A model generated the notes under the pieces. That model was not told the DNA's origin and made no database searches. It saw nothing but the letters and a program-made list of their open reading frames with translations. Position numbers and translations under genes: made by a program. Positions 61,545-64,000 of a DNA stretch of 64,000 bases are shown piece after piece (position 1 is the first letter of the stretch; the number at the start of each line of letters is the position of its first letter). Source of the DNA: Phalacrocorax aristotelis (taxonomy: Eukaryota; Chordata; Aves; Suliformes; Phalacrocoracidae); NCBI RefSeq assembly GCF_949628215.1, contig NC_134276.1:134788125-134852124 (forward strand), written 5' to 3'.

Positions 61545-61655
61545 TGGATATTGGGGTTGGTTTATGGCTGCATCACAGATTTTCTCTTGGGTCAAACCAT
61601 GCAATCACTACATGCCTAGTTCCCGTATTGGTAAAACAGAGTTAATGCTAGTTCT
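61545..61655 (+). mobile_element. MIR-like SINE
   Basis: Blocks colinear with MIR are CTCTTGGGTCAAACCATGCA, ATCACTACATGCCTAGTTCC and CGTATTGGTAAAACAGAGTT followed by AATGCTAGTTC, corresponding to the consensus run through CTTGGGCAAGTCACT and CCTCATCTGTAAAATGGGGA. Confidence 0.65.
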
Positions 61656-63140
61656 TTTCCCTTATGTATGTATGTAGGTGTTGACATAGATCTTCAGGAC
61701 ATGGCTATCTCTAAATTTTTTTATATACAGTGCTTTCTACAGTGTCATCCTGATTTAAGTTGGACCCTTGGGGAGGACTAATTAGTCCTATTACTAATCT
61801 ATCCCTAGCTTCAGGCTCTGAAGATTGTGTCATCAGTAATTTCATTTGTTGGTTTCTGCAATATTCTGAGCTCTGTGGGGTAAATGCTGGAAGAATTGGA
61901 GGAGTGGCTGCCATGGGGAAGTAATTCCAGATCTTACACTGAGCCTGGCACAAAATGGGATGGGATTCAGGGAGGCCTGGGTCTGCTGTATGAACATCTG
62001 TGTCTCAGATAATGCCAACAGTAGTCAAACATGTATTTTACTGCTACATTTCACCCCACAGTTTAAGGTGTTCCCAGAAATCTTGCATCAAAAGTTGATT
62101 AGGAATCTGTTGCAGATAAATATGTTATTTATGGAGTTTTGAGCTTCACTGCATTTTTAGGTCAATTCAGGATTTAGGGTCTCATGTGACTAGCACATTG
62201 TCCTCTCTGTCTCTGATCCAGTGATTCTTCTGAAAGGCTGAAGAATGTGTTATCTGATAAATCTTTGGACCTATTAAAGGTGGTTTGGCTCAGCGTCCCA
62301 AATTCCCAGGGAAACCTGAACTCTTGGCATAGGTTAGGCTGAATGGTTGTGGTGCCCTGTGCCTTTGTGACACAAAGATCTGTAGAGAGCCTGCACCTTA
62401 TATCAGGGATAGTGCAGGAGATATTTCTTGACCAAGATAAACTTTGAAGATCTGAAAATTACTGAGTCCTGAAGTAGTGGGTTTTCAACCAAAAAGAAAA
62501 TCCTTCTGCAGGCAGTGGAGGAATCCTGTGCATATTCTGTCCCCATTGCACAAAGCTGCACTAATTGCTTCACTTCACACAAAAATGCTGCAAGAACATC
62601 CTTCCCTTGCACTGTCATGCAACTTGTACCTAGTTACTTTCTGAAAATCGGAAGAATATTGCCTACTAGAAAGAGACATGTTTCTATATCAGCTGTCTCT
62701 GTTTCTATTTCTCCTTTGCTTCATTTTTATTATACCCTTTCTTTCACAACTATATTTCTTTTGCACAGCTATTCCTTTCTTTTATTCTTAACCTGCACAT
62801 TGTTTTTCTCTCACTTTTTTCCTGTCCTTCCTTCATTTTCTGTAAGACAGATATTTCCTTCCCTTATTTTTTGCTTCAGTTCTTTATCCCTTTTTCCATT
62901 TCTCTGTCTGTCACTGTGCTGCCACAAGAAGATTGAGAAAAACAGATGAGGGTTAAAGTTGGAGAAAATGAGTGCTACAGTAGCTGTAGCGCCAGGACAC
63001 TGGCTGGAGTTAAGAAGTAGGTCTAAACAGGCTGTGTACTTTGCCACCACATATGCACACAACATCCTCCCTTGAGAGAGGTTCCAGACCGACATCAAAG
63101 TCCGTCGTAGTTCACCCACCCTTTCTTTGTTCAGCTGTTT

Positions 63141-63190
63141 TATAGACTCATAGACTAGTTTGTATCGGAAGGGACCTTTTGAGGTCATAA
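63141..63190 (-). mobile_element. CR1 3'-end fragment
   Basis: The plus-strand text TAGACTCATAGACTAGTTTG, then TATCGGAAGGGACCTTTTGA and GGTCAT, is the reverse of a CR1 terminus with its short terminal repeats. It is only about 50 bases long. Confidence 0.7.
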
Positions 63191-64000
63191 ACAGGAAATG
63201 TACTGCTTGTTATTTAAAAACACACTCAGTAGCTGTCATATACTGGAGGCAAATTTCTGGCATTGATTTATTTCTGAAAATACTGTTTGCACCCCTACTA
63301 GATCAGACATGACATGAAATGCAGTGGTTATTAGTGTGTTTTTACCAAAAGGCCTCCTTGGGAAGCCTTTCTCCCCACTGGATGCAACTGAAGTGGTGGA
63401 GGCCCTAAGAAGTTAGTGATTGCAAATTCTGGGTCAGGACACAACCCCATACAAAGAATAGTTAAGGATTCACTGGGTATGAGGTGCGAGGCAGCCTGAT
63501 TCCTACCTTACCTGGCATAGGTACAGGGAGCAGGTGATGTTGGCTTCTAATCTTTGCTCCAGTCTTTTTTTTTTTTTTCACCATAAGCATGTTTGAATTT
63601 ATTAGGCAGAACATATACATATTTTAAGGACTACCACAGGTAGTTATGAGACCTAATCAGGCATTCAGAGCAGCATGGTGAGTAGGTTTGTGTTCCAATA
63701 GCAACTTGTGGATCCATGAACACCATGCCTAGGAACATAGAAAAAAGAGTTCCATAATGGATAAGCTGAACAGAGGTCTCATGTTCTGGAGTATTGCACT
63801 AACCATAGAGCTACTCTGTCAATGGAGAGAAAGAGCAGGTTCTTTAGTAGCTGCTTTTTTAGAAGTAAAGAGAGGTGAGTGCAGGTTCAGATAGGGACAG
63901 GTTGCAGGTCGCCTCTGAGGGGAGACACCTCCCAGCAGTGCTGAGTACAGCAACATAGCCTGGAGAGTGCTGGACTTTACCGTTTTCCTCTGTGCCATTT

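Larger units (their letters stand above)
56720..64000. other. Intergenic to window end: no gene seen
   Basis: No coding exon is recognised, including of SLC2A3, which synteny would place further to the right. It contains a MIR-like SINE (61545-61655), a pyrimidine-rich stretch near 62690-62910, a T-run near 63566-63579 and a CR1 3' end (63141-63190). Confidence 0.5.

Noticed and set aside
44561-64000. Search for SLC2A3 (GLUT3) exons expected from synteny
   Set aside because: None of the family's conserved membrane or sugar-transport motifs appears in any frame, so the gene is presumably outside the window.
1-64000. CRISPR arrays, operons, tRNA or rRNA genes, or a new defence-like system
   Set aside because: Nothing of this kind is seen; the sequence is ordinary vertebrate nuclear DNA with three known genes.

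Overview
The window is nuclear DNA of a vertebrate, almost certainly a bird. It has intron-split genes with GT-AG junctions, three CpG islands, chicken-repeat-1 (CR1) LINE fragments, worn MIR-type SINEs, and an LTR of a type familiar from avian genomes. There is no sign of operons, CRISPR, phage or other prokaryotic features. No species name can be supported from the sequence alone.

Three protein-coding genes are recognised, in the order known from human 12p13.31 (NECAP1, C3AR1, FOXJ2). At the left edge (917-1014, minus strand) lies coding exon 1 of NECAP1, inside a CpG island with a periodic array of YY1-like sites. About 8.8 kb away, head-to-head with it, is C3AR1 (9796-10908, plus strand), the C3a anaphylatoxin receptor, coded in one exon. 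Converging on it tail-to-tail is FOXJ2 (coding exons 14824-23967, minus strand). All ten FOXJ2 coding exons could be placed and give a 543-residue forkhead protein. The poly(A) signals of C3AR1 and FOXJ2 lie so close that the two transcripts probably overlap at their 3' ends.

Upstream of the FOXJ2 start codon is about 15.6 kb without coding sequence, taken as 5'-UTR intron. It leads to a CpG island at 39.6-40.7 kb that is the likely FOXJ2 promoter. A second, separate CpG island at 43.0-44.6 kb carries an NF-Y (CCAAT) array, an NRF1 palindrome and AP-1/CRE-like sites, but no recognisable coding exon. From 44.6 kb to the end I see no protein-coding gene. This stretch holds an old CR1-like LINE (about 48.2-49.75 kb), a cluster of RFX/X-box-like sites near 54.2 kb, a solo-LTR-like element (56.1-56.7 kb), MIR-like SINEs and a CR1 3' end. 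Synteny predicts the SLC2A3 glucose transporter further right, but none of its exons is seen.

The three genes do not form a pathway; they are neighbours by ancestral synteny: an endocytic adaptor-binding protein, a complement receptor and a transcription factor. I found no new multi-gene system. The points most worth checking are the YY1 array, the shortened but still acidic and tyrosine-bearing second extracellular loop of C3AR1, the overlapping convergent 3' ends, the octamer cluster in the FOXJ2 3' UTR, the orphan CpG island and the X-box inverted repeat.
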